64,000 nucleotides of DNA from Evansella sp041820985 (GTDB taxonomy: Bacteria > Bacillota > Bacilli > Bacillales > Salisediminibacteriaceae): contig NZ_JBGUAU010000010.1 of the NCBI RefSeq assembly GCF_041820985.1, positions 129,458-193,457 on the forward strand, written 5' to 3'. The translations under genes were made by a program, and so were the position numbers. This document shows, in pieces, positions 54,561-63,160 of the stretch (positions within the stretch are counted from its first letter, which is position 1; each line of letters begins with the position of its first letter). Below the pieces are notes generated by a model. It saw nothing but the letters and a program-made list of their open reading frames with translations, was not told the origin of the DNA and ran no database searches.

Positions 54561-54655
54561 TTGGAACCAGACAGAAGGGTATCCCGTTACTTCCTCCCTC
54601 ACGTTCATTCGGGAATTCAAACTGCCCTTGGATTCACCCGCTGCTTCCTCCTAAC

Positions 54656-54685
54656 AAAAAAGCTGCCAGAAAATGTCGGCAGCTT
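54656..54685 (-). terminator. Rho-independent terminator of the LytTR/ABC operon
   Basis: On the minus strand AAGCTGCC / GGCAGCTT forms an 8-bp stem with a 10-nt loop, followed by TTTT. It lies 40 nt past the permease stop codon. Confidence 0.85.
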
Positions 54686-54725
54686 ATCGATTCATAATAC
54701 TTTTCAAACCCCATTTTTAGAACAA

Positions 54726-55421
54726 CTAATCATCCTTCATTAACTTTTTAAAACAGAAATACATGAACAGTCCAGTAGTCAGCACCCAGACTAAAATAAC
54801 TGCCAAAGGAAGCCAGCTAGTAGTATCATGAATGGCCATTAATTGCATGATAGGGAAAAAGTTTGCTATTGTCATTGCCAAACTATCTTCACCTAATCCA
54901 AAGAACTCTATCATTGGTGTAAATCCGAATACGAACATGACGGGCATGAGATAAGCTGAAGTCACAGCAATAGACTTTGAGAATAATCCTATACCGATTC
55001 CAATGAATAAAAAGAAAAGAAATACTAGAAATATCCCAATCACAGAACGGAGATTCAAGATCGGTTCTATCCCAATAATAACTAACGAAATGATGAATGA
55101 TAACAGCGTCATTAATCCTATAACTAAACTCTTACCAATAATGATGTCCATAAAAGAAGCTGGTGACAGCATGAGTCCCCGCAATGTTTTCTTTTCATTT
55201 TCTTCTGCCATCATAGTCATCATAGAACTGGTTGTTACAGCTGAAAAAGTGACACCAATAATGATATAGATCATGATGAGAGGAATTGCTTCTCCGTCCC
55301 CTATGCGACTGTAAAAAACGGCAAGTACAATAGGGACAATCGGCATCATAAGTAGCATCATATTTTTCATAAAATCTTTTATATCCTTTTCAAATATCGC
55401 CAATATACGTTGTGTATTCAT
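54726..55421 (-). CDS. ABC-2 type transporter permease
   Basis: 231 residues with six membrane segments (MLLMMPIVPIVLAVFYS, AIPLIMIYIIIGVTFSAV, then FLVFLFFLFIGIGIGLF and others) and the ABC-2 signature region LRGLMLSPASFMDIIIGK. It starts at 55421, where its ATG overlaps the stop of the ATPase gene (TAATG), so one exporter is made. The substrate is unknown; a peptide or antimicrobial is typical of LytTR-controlled exporters. Confidence 0.88.
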   Translation of the reverse strand: MNTQRILAIFEKDIKDFMKNMMLLMMPIVPIVLAVFYSRIGDGEAIPLIMIYIIIGVTFSAVTTSSMMTMMAEENEKKTLRGLMLSPASFMDIIIGKSLVIGLMTLLSFIISLVIIGIEPILNLRSVIGIFLVFLFFLFIGIGIGLFSKSIAVTSAYLMPVMFVFGFTPMIEFFGLGEDSLAMTIANFFPIMQLMAIHDTTSWLPLAVILVWVLTTGLFMYFCFKKLMKDD

Positions 55422-56269
55422 TATACTAGCTCCTTTCCAGTCACTTTTAAAAACACTTGACCAAGTGTGGGATTGTCCGTATGCATGGACTTTACTTGAC
55501 CGCTTGCGATCAATTCTCTTATTCTATCAGCATTCTTCGCTTCATTATCTATCACTAACTTTTTCCCATCAAAAGTTTCCACATGAAAGGCGTGTGTCGA
55601 GTATTTATAACGAAGTTTATCAGGATTGTCTAGTTCCTGAAGTTCTCCTTTGTCTAAAAAAGCCACACGATGACATAATAACGTCGCTTCATCCATATTA
55701 TGTGTGGTCAAAAATATCGTCGTTCCACCTTCATTTAGCTTCTGAAGTCCACGGTGTATATGCGCTGTACTTGCTGGATCCAAAGCAGAAGTTGGCTCAT
55801 CCAAAAAAATTAGCTCCGGCTTATGAATGAGCGCTTTTGCTAAGAGAATACGTTGCTTCATTCCTTTCGATAATTTGGACACTATTTTCGTCCGCTCGTT
55901 CTCCATCTTCACATCTTTGAGTATGACATCAATTTGGTCAAGAGGAGTATTATACAATTTACAAAACAACTTCAGATTATCATATACCGTTAACCGCTCG
56001 TATAATGAACTGTTGTCGGACAAAATCCCAATACTTGATCGGAACTGAGAAGTGCCAAACTTTTTTGAGGAAAAATCTAGTACTGTTACATTCCCTGCTG
56101 TTTGAGTTAACTCTCCCGTTAAGATTTTTATCGTCGTTGTTTTTCCAGATCCACTTGGCCCAAGTAAACCAAATATCTCTCCTTTTTTCACAGAGAAACT
56201 GATGTCGTTAATGACGGTTTGTTGACCAAATACTTTCTTTAATCCACTTACTTCGATTATATTTTCCAA
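55421..56269 (-). CDS. ABC transporter ATP-binding protein
   Basis: 282 residues. Walker A GLLGPSGSGKTTT, signature LSKGMKQRILLAKAL, Walker B LIFLDEPTSALDP and switch His LTTHNM are all intact. The start is TTG at 56269, behind GGAGGTATTCAAC; the frame is open to 56353, but that part lacks a ribosome site and is not conserved in type. It follows the LytTR regulator gene on the same strand with about 165 nt between. Confidence 0.92.
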   Translation of the reverse strand: MENIIEVSGLKKVFGQQTVINDISFSVKKGEIFGLLGPSGSGKTTTIKILTGELTQTAGNVTVLDFSSKKFGTSQFRSSIGILSDNSSLYERLTVYDNLKLFCKLYNTPLDQIDVILKDVKMENERTKIVSKLSKGMKQRILLAKALIHKPELIFLDEPTSALDPASTAHIHRGLQKLNEGGTTIFLTTHNMDEATLLCHRVAFLDKGELQELDNPDKLRYKYSTHAFHVETFDGKKLVIDNEAKNADRIRELIASGQVKSMHTDNPTLGQVFLKVTGKELV

Positions 56270-56411
56270 GTTGAATACCTCCTTCGATATGTTACATTCA
56301 TCATAAGCGGTGTATCCTGTGAATGCAGTCATATCAAGGTGAATTGTTTCCAAAGCAGGTCAAAATGTACGTAATTTCAGATAAAAGGAACACCACGAAA
56401 AGGTGAAATGT

Positions 56412-56433
56412 TACTGTTCTTGATTGAACAGTA
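56412..56433 (-). promoter_or_regulatory. Palindromic hairpin between the LytTR gene and the ABC ATPase
   Basis: Perfect 8-bp arms TACTGTTC / GAACAGTA with a 6-nt loop, one nucleotide after the LytTR stop codon. It has no U-run on the minus strand, so it is either an operator or an intercistronic RNA element rather than a clear terminator. Confidence 0.45.
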
Positions 56434-56434
56434 C

Positions 56435-57388
56435 TTATTTTAGTTGAAACATTTCCTGGATTTCTTGAATTTTTGTCCGTGATAACGGAATCGTAGATTG
56501 AACCCGATTATCCATTCGAAGCGAGTACGTGTTTTTGGACCACGTAATAATTTCTCGTACCTTTTGCAAATTTACAATATAAGATCGGTGGCACCGATAA
56601 AATCCGTAGATCACTAATTTCTTTTCCATTTCGTTGAGTGTTGCATCCATAGGAAAGGACTCATCATTAATTACAATCATTGCTTTCCCATCCTGGCTTT
56701 CTATGTAATCAATTTCTAGGGGATCGATGAGAATCACTTTGTCATCCACTTTTGCCGGTATTTTGAACAACTTAGCTGTAATCGGTACAGAATTTGTCTC
56801 CTCAATGGAATCCTCTCCAACCTCGTTGTCCACCTCTAGTTCATGAAGCCCTTTATCATTTAGCTTATAAGTTACATCCCCTAATAACAGAGCGTGCTCC
56901 ATATTGGAAACTAATATTAGGGTCGGAACCTTATTGTTAAGTCTTTTAAGCATATTCATAAAAGTATGTATTGTTTTCACATCTACCCCGTGAATTGGCT
57001 CTTGGAAAACCATTGGAGTTATTCCCATCATAAAATACTTAGCATAATATAGCCGCTGAATTTCGTTGTGGGAGCACTTTGTCAACTTCTTTTTCACACA
57101 TGTCTGCAGTTCAAAGAGAACTACAATTTCTGGGATAGGCGTTCTGCAACCGAACCATTTATGATAAAAAATGATGTTATCTTCTATTGTTAAGCGATCA
57201 TACAACCCTTCTTCCCGATCACATATGGCTAAGTCTTTGTTGCTTCGAAGGGTATGTACTAATGCAGCTTGCAGATCAGGGTCACTATATATGGCAAAGG
57301 TTTGCGATTCATTTACTGTAAGAGAAAACGGCGGCAATAGTGCATTATCTATGCTTTGATGCTCTAATGTAAAACCAGTCATCTTCAT
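56435..57388 (-). CDS. LytTR-family regulator with degenerate ABC-ATPase N-terminal domain
   Basis: 317 residues. The C-terminal part (about 215-317) is a LytTR DNA-binding domain: VILIDPLEIDYIESQDGKAM, YGFYRCHRSYIVNLQKVREI and NRVQSTIPLSRTK. The N-terminal 200 residues follow an ABC ATPase layout but are broken at each motif: no P-loop (IYSDPDLQAALVHTL), CSHNEIQRLYYAK for the signature, and PMVFQEPIHGVD where Walker B should be, with Gln for Asp. It probably senses state or partners with the adjacent intact exporter rather than hydrolysing ATP. It is upstream of, and presumably controls, the ABC genes. Confidence 0.85.
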   Translation of the reverse strand: MKMTGFTLEHQSIDNALLPPFSLTVNESQTFAIYSDPDLQAALVHTLRSNKDLAICDREEGLYDRLTIEDNIIFYHKWFGCRTPIPEIVVLFELQTCVKKKLTKCSHNEIQRLYYAKYFMMGITPMVFQEPIHGVDVKTIHTFMNMLKRLNNKVPTLILVSNMEHALLLGDVTYKLNDKGLHELEVDNEVGEDSIEETNSVPITAKLFKIPAKVDDKVILIDPLEIDYIESQDGKAMIVINDESFPMDATLNEMEKKLVIYGFYRCHRSYIVNLQKVREIITWSKNTYSLRMDNRVQSTIPLSRTKIQEIQEMFQLK

Positions 57389-57807
57389 AATCTCCTTTTG
57401 TATTCAAGTTACTTCCGGATAAACCGTTAAGACTAAGCGTCCATGGGTAGTAACTACTTTTTCATTGTTTAAGAACATCCATATTTTATCATAGAAAGGT
57501 GGTAATTCGTGATGAGAAGATTTGACGATGCACAAGTTTTTTTAAAATTAGTCTGTCTATCATGGGGTGTTTTCCAAAACTCCCCTCGATAAACAGACGA
57601 AAATGGATTGGACAGCTCAACAATTCAATACCCAAAATGCAAAGCCACGAGGGTTGGGAAAGGTACTATATAATATATAGCAACCAAACTCTCTCTTTCT
57701 CGTATATAATTATTTTTGCAGAAAAAGTAAAGTAGTAGTTTTCAAAAAAAAGTTCCTTGCTTACCATCAAAAACAGAAATGCTTCTAAATAAATTATTTG
57801 CGTTGTA
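57389..57807. other. Divergent intergenic region with a long hairpin and a possible short ORF
   Basis: It separates the LytTR gene (minus) from the ECF sigma gene (plus). A long imperfect inverted repeat (about 57552-57598) pairs GTCTGT with ACAGAC, TATC with GATA, GGGG with CCCC and GTTTT with AAAAC. A 26-codon plus-strand ORF (57512-57592, beginning MRRFDDAQVF) has AAAGGTGG upstream and overlaps the hairpin. It could be a leader peptide or chance. Confidence 0.4.
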
Positions 57808-57834
57808 TTGAAACTTTTCTATAGTTTGTTCTGC
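57808..57834 (+). promoter_or_regulatory. Possible ECF-type autoregulatory promoter
   Basis: TTGAAAC resembles the -35 of ECF promoters and lies about 50 nt upstream of the sigma factor start. The bases 16 nt downstream (CTGC) do not match the usual CGTA/CGTC -10, so this is weak. Confidence 0.3.
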
Positions 57835-57860
57835 TCTAATAGATGAAAGGAGAGATGGAG

Positions 57861-58397
57861 ATGGAGATTACTATGGTTCTAAATGCCATAAAAGGTGATG
57901 AAGCCGCATTTGAATTTCTCATAAAACAAGAAAGCAATAAAATGTATAGAACAGCTTTTCTCTATGTTAGAAATAAAGATGATGCACTAGATATTGTTCA
58001 AGAGACCGTCTTAAAAGCGTATCATTCGATCCATCATTTAAAGAAACCAGAGTATTTTAGTACTTGGCTTATGAAAATTTTAATTCGTACCGCTTTTCGA
58101 ACACTCGAACAGCAGAAGAAGTGGAAGGTTCTAGATAATGAAACACTGGAAAATTTACTAGAACAAAAAATTCCAGAAGTAACTCAAAACATTGACCTTG
58201 TTGATGCGTTATCCAACTTAGATGTGAAATATCAGACTGCCATTATTTTATTTTATTATCACGATTTACCAATACATAAGATATCGGTAATGATGGATAA
58301 ACCAGAAGGAACAGTGAAGACCTACCTCCGTCGGGCAAAAATGGAGTTGAAAAAGATATTGGAAGGAGAATCTCATTATGAACAAAGATTGGTTTAA
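57861..58397 (+). CDS. ECF-type RNA polymerase sigma factor
   Basis: About 178 residues. Region 2 is visible as FLYVRNKDDALDIVQETVLKA then YFSTWLMKILIRTAFRTLE. Region 4 is DLPIHKISVMMDKPEGTVKTYLRRA, with the helix-turn-helix. The start at 57861 is favoured because AGGAG lies 8 nt upstream; ATGs at 57843 and 57855 are too far up or too close. It overlaps the next gene by 20 nt. That gene encodes a DUF4179 membrane protein, the typical anti-sigma partner. Confidence 0.92.
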   Translation: MEITMVLNAIKGDEAAFEFLIKQESNKMYRTAFLYVRNKDDALDIVQETVLKAYHSIHHLKKPEYFSTWLMKILIRTAFRTLEQQKKWKVLDNETLENLLEQKIPEVTQNIDLVDALSNLDVKYQTAIILFYYHDLPIHKISVMMDKPEGTVKTYLRRAKMELKKILEGESHYEQRLV

Positions 58398-59355
58398 AAG
58401 AAAGGTGGAAGAAATTGAAGTACCAAAAGAGGAATTGTTTTCTGTTATCGACAAAGGGATCGAGATTGGAAGAAAGCAAAAGAAGAATAAAAAGAAAACA
58501 AAGTATTCCTTATCACTATTATCAGCAGCTGTAATGATAATCTTATCTTCAGGCTTTGTTTTTTCTCCAGTTACGTCTGTTTTAGCAAGTGTTCCTATCA
58601 TAGGGTCCTTTTATGAAAACTTTCATCGTAGTATGGGGGAAGAATTAGAAAAGAAAGATTTAGTAACAGAATTGAATCAAACTGTTACTGATAACGGTGT
58701 AGATGTCACCGTAACAAGTGTATATTACGATGGCATTTTCTTTGGAGTTACATTCCGAGCTAGTGGTAACGAGCTTAACATAGAAATAGATGATGAGAAC
58801 TTAAGTAATTATGAATATTACTTATATGAAAATGGCTATGAAGATGGCACAGTTAAGGTGTCTTGGGGTGGAGCTTTTTATCCTCTTCAATTGGATGGTA
58901 ACGATTATATTGGTGCAATAGAATTGGAGTATCCAGATAAGGAGCTTCCTAAAGATTTCTCTCTCCCTCTTATATTTTCGAACATTGGCGGGATAGAAGG
59001 GGAATGGGTATTTCAGATTCCCATTGAACAAATCCCCCCTAAGATGAGAACACTAGGGAAGGAATATACTACGAAAAACGATACATTCTCGTTTACGTTA
59101 ACCGATATCATCATTGGAGAAACGAATATGGCAATCAATTATGAGACAGATATCCCAGTTGATGTTTTAAAGCTTACTATTCTTGATAATAAGGGAAATG
59201 ATTTATCATCGGATTCTATCAGAAGTTACGATGAGGAGCGCGCTGTTTTCCTTACAGGTATAGAAAGCAGTACAAAATATTTAACACTTTATCCGACAGA
59301 TTATCGGAACGGTGAGGTTGTTAAGTTAGATCCATTAAAAATAGAGATTAGATAA
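58378..59355 (+). CDS. DUF4179-domain membrane-anchored anti-sigma factor
   Basis: 325 residues. A short basic cytoplasmic N-terminus (WFKRKVEEIEVPKEELFSVI, then KQKKNKKKTK) should bind the sigma factor. One membrane helix follows (about 43-66, LSLLSAAVMIILSSGFVF), and the extracytoplasmic remainder opens with the DUF4179 signature (VTSVLASVPIIGSFYENFHR). Its start lies inside the sigma gene behind AAGGAGAATC, so the two are made together. It is predicted to hold the sigma factor at the membrane until an envelope signal releases it. Confidence 0.88.
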   Translation: MNKDWFKRKVEEIEVPKEELFSVIDKGIEIGRKQKKNKKKTKYSLSLLSAAVMIILSSGFVFSPVTSVLASVPIIGSFYENFHRSMGEELEKKDLVTELNQTVTDNGVDVTVTSVYYDGIFFGVTFRASGNELNIEIDDENLSNYEYYLYENGYEDGTVKVSWGGAFYPLQLDGNDYIGAIELEYPDKELPKDFSLPLIFSNIGGIEGEWVFQIPIEQIPPKMRTLGKEYTTKNDTFSFTLTDIIIGETNMAINYETDIPVDVLKLTILDNKGNDLSSDSIRSYDEERAVFLTGIESSTKYLTLYPTDYRNGEVVKLDPLKIEIR

Positions 59356-59362
59356 ACTTGGA

Positions 59363-59430
59363 TTATCGCAAGTTCTTAATGGCGAAAGCCTTGGTTTTCC
59401 TTATACTTTAACCCTTTAGGGAAGTTAAAC
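59363..59430 (+). repeat. Dispersed intergenic repeat, copy B
   Basis: Partner of 24955-25022. It starts 8 nt after the anti-sigma stop codon. The core CTTATACTTTAACCCTTTAG and GAAGTTAAAC can fold on the TTTAAC/GTTAAA arms with CCC/GGG inside. Confidence 0.75.
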
Positions 59431-59518
59431 TTCTTAAAGTAGAACGAAAGAACCCCCTAATGACATTGTATTAACCCGTTCGGATGAGAGGGATAAATAC
59501 GAAATAACACGCATTTCC

Positions 59519-59556
59519 GAGATGCAATTAGTACTCTAATTCGCATCTCATTTTTT
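59519..59556 (+). terminator. Rho-independent terminator of the sigma/anti-sigma operon
   Basis: GAGATGC / GCATCTC and inner ATTAG / CTAAT arms form a long stem with a 4-nt loop, followed by ATTTTTT. It is about 165 nt past the anti-sigma stop. Confidence 0.85.
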
Positions 59557-59797
59557 CGTTGATATATCGAGGGTTTTAATGTATTTTTAAAGGTTTTTGC
59601 AGTAGAATTAACACACTAATAAGCATAGTAAATAGCATGAGCAATAATACAAGAAGCTATCGCAGTTAATACTGAACAAACGAGGAGAATAGGCCAAGCT
59701 AAGTCTTTTTGTAACGAAATTTACATTAACGTCGTCTAAACATTAAATGAGTAGACTTTGAAATTCATATTTTAAATTGGAGGGGCTACAATGAAAT

Positions 59798-60490
59798 TTG
59801 CTTTTATTGTTAGTAGTCTTATTTACCCTGAGTTCCTGTGTCAAGGATACTGCTAATGAGTACGAAAATAATACACCTTTGGTCTCAGGAGATATTACCA
59901 TAGATAGTGCTATAAACACAGAGTTTACGGCAAGCGCTGAACGGAATGTTTTACAAAATCATCCTGAATATTTAGCTGAAAATGAAGGTGAAGTTTCTGA
60001 GCTAGATTTTGAAATGGCTTATGAAATGTGTGTGAGAGTGCTTAATGACTATTATAAAGCCGTCTGGAACGGATTGGAAATTGAATTGGATACATCTATC
60101 AACAACGATAATCTTAAACAGTATACGAAAAAGAAAATTCAATCCCAACATAATGTAAAAGGAAAATTTAATGATAATGTCCAAAATATTGAAATAGGGG
60201 CTTGGGAAGTGGACTATACTGAGGATGTGGATGGAGGTTTTCTCTATTTAAAGTTATCTGTGGAAATTAATAAAGATGTAGGTGGTTATGGTGAAGTCAC
60301 TGAATTTCTTGTACGCAATATAAACGGCAAGTTAGTCATTGCTGATTGGTTTACTGGTGCAAAAGATAGTTACGATTTCTTGGTGCGTGGTGAAAATCTA
60401 ACAATTGACAACCCTAATATTTGGAATGATAGTGAATGGGTAAAGAAGTTGAATAATAAACAGGAAGAATTTTTAGGCTCAACTCGATAA
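59798..60490 (+). CDS. Lipoprotein of unknown function with apparent 5' frameshift
   Basis: About 230 residues. A hydrophobic stretch ends in a lipobox (VVLFTLSSC, Cys at residue 14), followed by an acidic extracytoplasmic domain I do not recognise. The only start in this frame is TTG at 59798, 12 nt from GGAGGGG, and it would give a signal peptide without any positive charge. The well-placed ATG at 59791 (5 nt from GGAGGGG) reads MKF but in another frame. Removing one base near 59800 would give MKFLLLLVVLFTLSSC, a perfect lipoprotein signal. The gene is therefore either recently frameshifted or affected by a sequence error. Confidence 0.65.
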   Translation: MLLLLVVLFTLSSCVKDTANEYENNTPLVSGDITIDSAINTEFTASAERNVLQNHPEYLAENEGEVSELDFEMAYEMCVRVLNDYYKAVWNGLEIELDTSINNDNLKQYTKKKIQSQHNVKGKFNDNVQNIEIGAWEVDYTEDVDGGFLYLKLSVEINKDVGGYGEVTEFLVRNINGKLVIADWFTGAKDSYDFLVRGENLTIDNPNIWNDSEWVKKLNNKQEEFLGSTR

Positions 60491-60579
60491 TTAGTTATTT
60501 ACAACTAACTTGGCAATCAAAGTTTGTTAATTAAAGCTCCATATGAAATTTGTTGCAAGACCAAATTCCCTATTCAACT

Positions 60580-60620
60580 AAAGGCTCGCCGATAGCTGAA
60601 TAGAGGCTATCGCCTTTCTC
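60580..60620 (+). terminator. Terminator after the lipoprotein gene
   Basis: GCCGATAGC and GGCTATCGC arms, extended by AAAGG / CCTTT, form a stem followed by a U-rich CTCTT tail. It lies about 90 nt past the lipoprotein stop. Confidence 0.7.
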
Positions 60621-60771
60621 TTATTGAAGTAAAGAGCAGGTTAACAAAAAATAGAGGGAGAAAACACTTGATAGGGAATAAAAAAAACACTCATATGGAT
60701 ACTAATTCCATGTATTGATAGACTATTATCTAACAGTAAACTATTTGATTAAGAAACTGTGATTTATGAGC

Positions 60772-60804
60772 AAAAATGATCAGACTCAATCTGATCATTT
60801 TTTT
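60772..60804 (+). terminator. Strong Rho-independent terminator, no clear upstream gene
   Basis: Perfect 13-bp stem AAAAATGATCAGA / TCTGATCATTTTT with a 5-nt loop and a continuing U-run. The 150 nt upstream hold no convincing reading frame, so it may end a small RNA or read-through from the lipoprotein gene. Confidence 0.75.
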
Positions 60805-61249
60805 ATATAGTTATTTGTATTGCTAATTAACCTCAAACGTTAAGATGACGAACTTTTACTACCTATAATTTCTACTTGACAGGTATGATTTGTAGGATTA
60901 CTATATGTATTATGTTAAATACATATTAATATTTAAACACTCAGACTTTTAATCCCGAGTTAACGTATGTGTTTTATTATGTTTAAGGTGTCATTTTTAG
61001 ATCTGACTTATGGCATTATGGTGTCCGTAATGGTAAAAGTTGACGGGGTGTATTTGGATGAGATCAATTAAACTTCTAGATCAATGGGGCATACACCATT
61101 ACGATTCCTGATCATAAATTACACAGGATAGATGTTGAGTTAAAAAATATCTTGAACTGAAGATCTAATGACAGTAAGTCTAGCGGACAACCGATGGGCT
61201 TTTCATAAAACAAACAAAAACTTATTAGCTGGAAGGAGATACATCTATT
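60805..61249. other. Leader region of the YeiH-like gene with a long inverted repeat
   Basis: About 440 nt without a gene. CGTAATGG (61026-61033) and GGTGTAT (61047-61053) together match, in reverse complement, the single block ATACACCATTACG (61091-61103). They could form a bulged stem about 150 nt upstream of the transporter start. No promoter hexamers are clear. Confidence 0.4.
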
Positions 61250-62596
61250 ATGAAAGAACAAACCTCATCTAGTACGGAGGAGCTATCACCTCCGAAAAAA
61301 AAGCATGCTTTAAATACAGAAGACTGGTGGGCTGTATGGCTTGGCATGGGAATCATTGCACTTATTATCTTTCTTTCTTTTCCATCCGCCACTTTGCCTA
61401 AACGTTGGGGAACGGAGAGTAATGAAAGTATTTTTCATTCCATCCCTATTGACCTGATCCCAGGAATACTCTTGACTGGACTCATCGCTCTCGTGGTATT
61501 TTGGTTGTCGATTCGATTTGTTCACAAAAAAGAGCATAAGAGCTTTTTACTCGCTTTTCCAGCATTGTTTCTTATCACCATTGTTGCTTATGTTGTAGGT
61601 CAATATGGTCCTTTACGTCATTATGGTTTTAACGATGTGATCTGGGCTTTAGTTATTGGTTTAGTAATCAGTAATGTATTTAAGATTCCTGAATTTTTGA
61701 AGAGCGCATTAAAAACAGAGCTTTATATAAAAACAGGGCTTGTATTGTTAGGTGCATCGATCTTGTTTGATCGCATGCTTGCTCTAGGATTATTGGGTGT
61801 TGGTGTTGCTTGGGTCGTTACACCAATTGTTATCATCGTCATGTATATTTTTTCCCAACGAGTATTAAAAATGAATGATCAAAGAGAATTAGCTGTTACC
61901 ATCTCTTCTGCTACTGCTGTATGTGGTGTATCTGCCGCAATCGCATCAGGAACTGCAGCGAAAGCGAAGAAAGAAGAGATAACACTGGCTATTTCTATTA
62001 CTCTTATATTTACGATTCTAATGATGTTAGGGATGCCTGCATTAGTATCTCTGTTCGGGATGGACCCAATTGTTGGTGGAGCTTGGTTGGGTGGTACGAT
62101 TGATGCTACGGGAGCTGTAGTAGCTGCTGGATCCATGCTTGGGGAAAACGCTATGGAAGTAGCATCCGTGATCAAGATGGTACAAAACATACTTATTGGA
62201 TTCGTTGCAGTAGCCATTGCTATTTTCTTCGTATCTCGTTCCAATGGCAGCAAGTCAGAAGGTGCTGAGAAAAAGAAAGTCAAAGTGAAAGAAATCTGGG
62301 TTCGTATGCCTAAGTTTATTCTAGGATTCATCGGGGCTTCCCTATTATTCTCGTTTTTGTTACCTGATCAAACGGTGGAAGCTGCATTACCAGTTGTTGA
62401 TGGGTACCGAAACTTATTTTTCACCCTGGCGTTTGTAAGTATTGGCTTGGAATCCAACTTTAAAGAACTTGCAAAAGGCGTTCGTGGTGGGAAACCAATT
62501 ATTCTATATATTGTGGGACAAGTCTTTAATATTCTACTTACATTGCTTGCGGCGTGGGTTTTCTTCAGCGGAACCTTCTTCACACTACCTTTTTAG
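61250..62596 (+). CDS. YeiH-family putative sulfate/organic anion exporter
   Basis: 448 residues, polytopic (about ten to eleven membrane segments). Family motifs: FNDVIWALVIGLVISNVF, KTGLVLLGASILFDRML, ATAVCGVSAAIASGTAAKAK, GAWLGGTIDATGAVVAAGSM and FVSIGLESNFKELAKGVRGG. The family (Cons_hypoth698) is annotated as putative sulfate exporters; substrate evidence is thin. The N-terminus is a charged cytoplasmic tail. AAGGAGATAC precedes the ATG. A small exported protein gene follows 12 nt later. Confidence 0.9.
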   Translation: MKEQTSSSTEELSPPKKKHALNTEDWWAVWLGMGIIALIIFLSFPSATLPKRWGTESNESIFHSIPIDLIPGILLTGLIALVVFWLSIRFVHKKEHKSFLLAFPALFLITIVAYVVGQYGPLRHYGFNDVIWALVIGLVISNVFKIPEFLKSALKTELYIKTGLVLLGASILFDRMLALGLLGVGVAWVVTPIVIIVMYIFSQRVLKMNDQRELAVTISSATAVCGVSAAIASGTAAKAKKEEITLAISITLIFTILMMLGMPALVSLFGMDPIVGGAWLGGTIDATGAVVAAGSMLGENAMEVASVIKMVQNILIGFVAVAIAIFFVSRSNGSKSEGAEKKKVKVKEIWVRMPKFILGFIGASLLFSFLLPDQTVEAALPVVDGYRNLFFTLAFVSIGLESNFKELAKGVRGGKPIILYIVGQVFNILLTLLAAWVFFSGTFFTLPF

Positions 62597-62608
62597 GAGG
62601 GATTTTGA

Positions 62609-62773
62609 TTGAAGAAAAAAATTATTTTTTTCTCACTCGTAGCTATCGTTTTGTTATTAGTGCCTTTGTTACCAACCACAGCGGGATCCAATACGCCAGG
62701 TGCCGGTGATATTTGGTGGATGAATGTACCAGAGATTAATGAATCTTATCATAAGATAAAGAATAGAGATTGA
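62609..62773 (+). CDS. Small exported protein (54 aa)
   Basis: A 54-codon ORF starting with TTG behind GGAGGGATTTTGA, 12 nt after the YeiH-like stop. It opens KKKIIFFSLVAIVLLLVPLL, a clear signal peptide or membrane anchor. A short tail rich in Gly, Trp and Asn (PGAGDIWWMNVPEINESY) ends in KNRD. It is probably translated with the transporter. It may be a genuine small partner or the surviving front end of a longer secreted protein. Confidence 0.6.
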   Translation: MKKKIIFFSLVAIVLLLVPLLPTTAGSNTPGAGDIWWMNVPEINESYHKIKNRD

Positions 62774-63160
62774 TGTAGGGAAGTCGAGGGTTATGGCAAG
62801 CGTGAAGCCATCGCGGTGAACCAGAGTTTGACCCTTAACATATAATATAATCGCTACTTTATAGGACAATAATGATTTTTTGAAGACGCGAGACCTTGAA
62901 AGATCCTAACGTATTTATCTCTGTGCGGTGTCTCTTCTGGAAAGCCAATTCAAAAATGTTATGTGCACAGCGAGCAACCTGGAGTAAAAATCTACAACAA
63001 CGTTTATCAGAGCCAATATAATCAAAGCGTCTGTTCTCAGTTACTATGAGGAATCATCTCACTGGGGGAGGCGCTTTTGTTACTGTACAAAAATAGATTG
63101 CTTGTTTTTCTGGCTCGTGGTAATCTGAAAAAAAATAGTTGGTGAAGGAGCTTGAGTGAG
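62774..63160. other. Intergenic region with a terminator-like hairpin
   Basis: About 390 nt. AAAGCGTCT (63024-63032) and AGGCGCTTT (63069-63077) pair with one G-U, enclosing an inner CAGT/ACTG stem, and are followed by TTTG. This is a likely end for the YeiH transcript. No further gene or promoter is evident; the sequence just upstream of 63161 supplies GAAGGAG. Confidence 0.45.
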
